A stretch of 64,000 bases of DNA from Selaginella tamariscina (Eukaryota; Streptophyta; Lycopodiopsida; Selaginellales; Selaginellaceae), in assembly GCA_003024785.1 (NCBI GenBank), contig PUQB01000022.1, positions 1,000,001-1,064,000 on the forward strand, in the 5' to 3' direction. The notes beneath the pieces are model-generated. The model was not told where the DNA came from and made no database searches. It saw only the letters and a program-made list of their open reading frames with translations. Positions 60,541 to 64,000 of this stretch are shown here, in pieces. Every line of letters starts with the position of its first letter. The first letter of the stretch is position 1. The position numbers were made by a program, and so were the translations under genes.

Positions 60541-62171
60541 TCGTACACATTGCATATATTAGTACATATATACATACACACGTGTATACCACAGACATAC
60601 ATATATATTACATGTGTAAATTCAATGTGTTACATACACACAGATTGAGTACATATAGATCATACATGCGTTAAACATGATGTTTTTAATAAAGAAACAA
60701 CATATAATTTCTCAAGTTTGGTTTAGGGCAATGTGCATGTGTGTCATATGTGTCTTCTAATGCGTGTGCACATGTATATATAAATTTGATCGTGTTTATA
60801 TATAATATGTGCAAAACAAACATCGAATAATTAAGAAAATAATATTAATATACACACTATAAACATATTTTAATTATACATAATAATATATGATTTATCT
60901 AATATATAGCCATATATAGTTTTAATAATATAATTAATTTATATTGATAATAAGGTTTAACATTAGAATATTCTTGAAATAATAAAAATTAATTGAGAAA
61001 ATCCCATTAATATACAAATGTAGATCAAGTACTGAAATAATTAACTAAATTAATTATGATAATCATGTTTAATATTGAAATATTCTTGGAATAATAAGAA
61101 AATAATAAAGAATATCGCATTAATATAAAAGATTAATTACTCAAGTAATTAAGAAATGAAATTAATATACACACTATGAACATATTTTAAATTATACATA
61201 ATAATACATCATTTTATCTAATATATATTCGTATATAGTTTTAATAATATATATTAATTTAATATTGATAATAAGGTTTAACATAGGAATATTCTTGAAA
61301 TAATAACAAATTAATTGAGAAAATCCCATTAATATACAAATGTAGAATAATTACTGAGATAATTAAGAATAAGACTAATTTAATTATGATAATCAGGTTT
61401 AATATTGAAATATTCTTTCAATATAAGAAAATAATAAAGAATATCCCTTAATAGTAGGAAATGTAAATTAATTACTCGAGTAATTAAGAAAATAATAATA
61501 ATAAACAGACTATGATATATTTTAAATAATACATAATAATATATCAATTTATTTATTGTATTAGTGTATATATATATATAATATAATCAATAATATATAT
61601 TTGAATATTAAGAATGTAGAACAATTACAAAAATTTCGTAATATTAAACAGCTTGAAGCACTTGAATAACATTAAATGCAATTTTAAAACACTCATTGAA
61701 ATTGGAGAGTATATATGTCAGACTGTTGGTTATTTGTTTCAACTCATCTTAAATTTTCTTTTTTATTATTTCAAAATTTCGAATTTCTGACATAAGTATT
61801 ATCAATCTGACATGTAAATTTAAAAATGCATTTAATTTCCCACTCAAATTCAGATCTGGTTCTTTCTCCGGCAAGGGTTTCTTCATTTCTTTATTTTTCA
61901 CTCTTCAGATTTTCTTTTTTCTTTTTAATGATCAACTCAAGAACGACATTATTAAATTGGATGCGCTATTGTTTATAGGAAAGCACGGCACCTTTAATGC
62001 TGTTTACAAGTAAGTATTATAAATAAATTTAAATATATTTATAAAGATTCACTCTTTACATTCTCTCTTAAATTTTAGAATTTAGGGATTTAGGAATGCA
62101 TTAGGATTACAATATTCTGTTAGGGATTTATCCCGTTTAAATATACCTTTAACTTAATATTCTCGGTTAGC
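60541..62171. repeat. AT-rich tandem repeats and conserved spacer, copy D
   Basis: AATAATATTAATATACACAC-type blocks near 60838 and 61160, and a related one near 61490, match the A layout. Then comes the conserved spacer with CCGGCAAGGGTTTCTT at 61869. No gene is supported. Confidence 0.75.
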
Positions 62172-62845
62172 CGGGGCGGCGGGATTAATCCAGCCATTTT
62201 TTTCACCTCTTTGAAGAGGTGGCGGGATTAATCCCGCCACCATCTCTTTCATAACTATGGCAGAATTAGTTCGGGCAATGCTTCTCTGCCTCTTAAAAAG
62301 AGCGGAGAGATTAATCCCGCTAATAACTCTCTCAACTGATAATGATTTACTTGAATTTATTAGAAAGAGTTGTCGGCGGGATTAATCTCGCCAACCATTT
62401 TAGGAGGCAGAGAAGGGGTGGCGGGATTAATCTCGCCACTACTTCCCTGTTTTAAATATTTATGGGCAGGATTCATCCCGAATCTCTTTGAAATCATAAT
62501 TTCGGAGAGAGTTGTGGGTGGGATTAATCCCGCCGCTTATTCCCCGTCGTTAGAGTTGTGGGCGGGATTAATCCCGCCGCCTATTCTCCGTCGTCAGTGT
62601 TGTGGGCGAGATTAATCCCGCCCCCTTTCCTCGTCGGAGAAATTTGCGGCGGGATTAATCCCACCGACTCTCACAGACGAGGAAGATCCGGCAGCGGGAT
62701 TAATCCCGCCGGTACTCCGTCGGAGGGCCCGCGACGGATTAATCCGCCGGTACTTCTCTTCGGAGGGATCCGCGGCGGGATTAATCCCGCTGCTCTCTCC
62801 GACGGGGTAGAGTCTGCGGCGGGATTAATCCCGCCCATCAGTTGT
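62172..62845. repeat. Palindrome array, transposase side, copy D
   Basis: Variants of GGCGGGATTAATCCCGCC with CCTCGTCGGAG and CTCCGTCGTC spacers. It ends about 140 bp before the DUF7869 start and is somewhat shorter than the A array. Confidence 0.9.
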
Positions 62846-62982
62846 ATTATAAAGCATGAGATATTATCTTATACATAATTATGTATTATTGCACATGCAT
62901 ATTATTAAGCAACCACAATTCTGATTTCTTAAAAATTGCATAAACATATCATAAATAACACAATTATTATGTGCAGGACAAT

Positions 62983-64000
62983 ATGTATAATACTGGAGAT
63001 AAAGTATGTCTTCTTCGGAAAACGAGATAGTTGGCACTGGAACTGTGGAAGTTCGAGATGATAATCATCATGTCACAATATTGCCCAAGGATCTTGTGTG
63101 TACGTATGGTGAACACCATTTTCAAGCATGTTGAGATTTCTGGAATGGAATTTGAGGAGGGTTCTCCTGTATTGTGGAATTTGGATGAAGTCAAGGCTGA
63201 CACAGAATATACAGAGTCACAAACAAACAGTAGCACGAGTTTTACAAATGATGGCTTGCCTGCTGTGATGATGAGGTGATTCTCTTTCTTCATGAGATTG
63301 AGGTTGGGAGAGGCATCATCACAGCTATAAATCAATGGAAGCATGTCAGAAGAGAAACTAGGGTCCGACTTCGTGGTGTAGTTGTGACAGAGGTTTCACC
63401 TAATGGCACTTTGCATCCTGGATCCTCATGAGGTGGCGAACATCTAAATTAAGACGGCAAGATGGTTCAACATATCTGGGTTGGATTTCAATAATAGCAA
63501 CCTGGAAGAACAACTCATATTGAAGAGGTTCCTTGCATTGGTCCTATTGTAAAAAAAGCGATTTATGGGTTGCAGATCTTCCCCTGCATGTTTCAGCAAG
63601 AAGGTGAAGATGGATCCTACATCTTCCAAAAGTGTTACAGCATTTCCACGATTGACTGCTGCAAGAAGAAGTGTTCAAATGGCAGACCGGAATGAAATTA
63701 CCCAATGTAGACATGTCTTTCGTACGCTCACCCAAAAGCAAAGGCATGAGTTGTATATGCAGCACTACTGGGTGTATTGATGGAATGGCCTCGGACACAG
63801 GTTATCAGAGTACATCCATGGTATTTAATAAGGTGGCCATCTGCTTCAAAGCTTGGTACATATATACGGGATCCCAAAGACCACGCTCTACCGTCGGAGG
63901 GATGATGGTTAGATGAGCGCGAACCTCAGTACATGGGAACACTGGCTTGGTCAAAACCCGCTCTCACATTATGGTAGCCATAGAGATACTCAGGCTTTTG
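62983..64000 (+). pseudogene. DUF7869-type transposase-like gene, copy D (5' part, frame-disrupted)
   Basis: Start MYNTGDKVCLL at 62983 after the TTATGTGCAG acceptor; cut by the window edge after the helix-turn-helix-like region (SQRPRST in the shifted frame near 63880). Compared with A it has about ten or more one-base deletions in 1 kb, mostly in short runs of one base. No frame exceeds about 80 residues. Confidence 0.75.

Larger units (their letters stand above)
52845..64000. mobile_element. Giant TIR DNA transposon, copy D (right end outside window)
   Basis: The left terminal repeat at 52845-52871 (ATGCACATTGTAACTAAAGT) is preceded by AAAC. It has the same plan and orientation as A: HAD gene (minus), ParB-methyltransferase-like gene (minus), palindrome array, microsatellites, RY minisatellite, AT repeats, palindrome array, DUF7869 gene (plus), cut at 64000. 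By comparison with A and B about 2-3 kb is missing. The left arm is well preserved, while the right arm has many one-base deletions. Confidence 0.9.

Overview
This is repeat-dominated nuclear DNA, most likely from a land plant. The evidence is a nuclear-type tRNA-Asp gene, plant-type TTTAGGG telomere-like repeats, short GT-AG introns and a plant chromovirus fossil with a chromodomain. A non-seed plant (bryophyte, lycophyte or fern) seems most likely, but the sequence does not settle it. Apart from the tRNA I see no convincing host gene.

Most of the window is one family of very large DNA transposons, seen as five copies. Copy A (1-12993) is cut by the left window edge. Copy B (15422-28485) is full length, about 13.1 kb. 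An older, rearranged copy A0 (about 12994-15421 plus 28486-33289) is split by B. Copy C (39129-47932) is an 8.8-kb deletion derivative. Copy D (52845 onward) is cut by the right window edge. All visible ends carry the same 27-bp terminal inverted repeat beginning ATGCAYGTTGTAACTAAA. B and C are flanked by 4-bp target-site duplications, AAAC and AATG.

A full copy has one plan. One arm encodes a DUF7869-type transposase-like protein read outward. The other arm encodes two genes read outward. The first is a fusion of a ParB/sulfiredoxin-like domain and a beta-class DNA-methyltransferase-like domain. The second is an FCP1/NIF-type HAD phosphatase-like protein. Between the arms lie two arrays of the palindrome GGCGGGATTAATCCCGCC. 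They enclose CA/TA/GA microsatellites, a minisatellite rich in the RY motif CATGCATG, telomere-like heptamers and AT-rich tandem repeats. My working model, which is inference, is a plant transposon that encodes its own transposase plus a ParB/methyltransferase-like protein that may bind or mark the palindromic arrays.

Region by region: 1-12993 is A; 12994-33289 is the rearranged A0 with B nested inside it; 33290-35602 is AT-rich sequence with no recognised gene; 35603-35674 is tRNA-Asp, followed to about 36500 by a tandem array that starts at the tRNA 3' end; 36600-39128 holds LTR-retroelement fossils; 39129-47932 is C, inserted in a chromovirus fossil that resumes at 47937-49289; 49290-52844 is a further LTR and decayed sequence; 52845-64000 is D. 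All element genes show damage relative to their sister copies. In C and the right arm of D the differences are mostly single-base deletions, so part of the damage may be assembly error.
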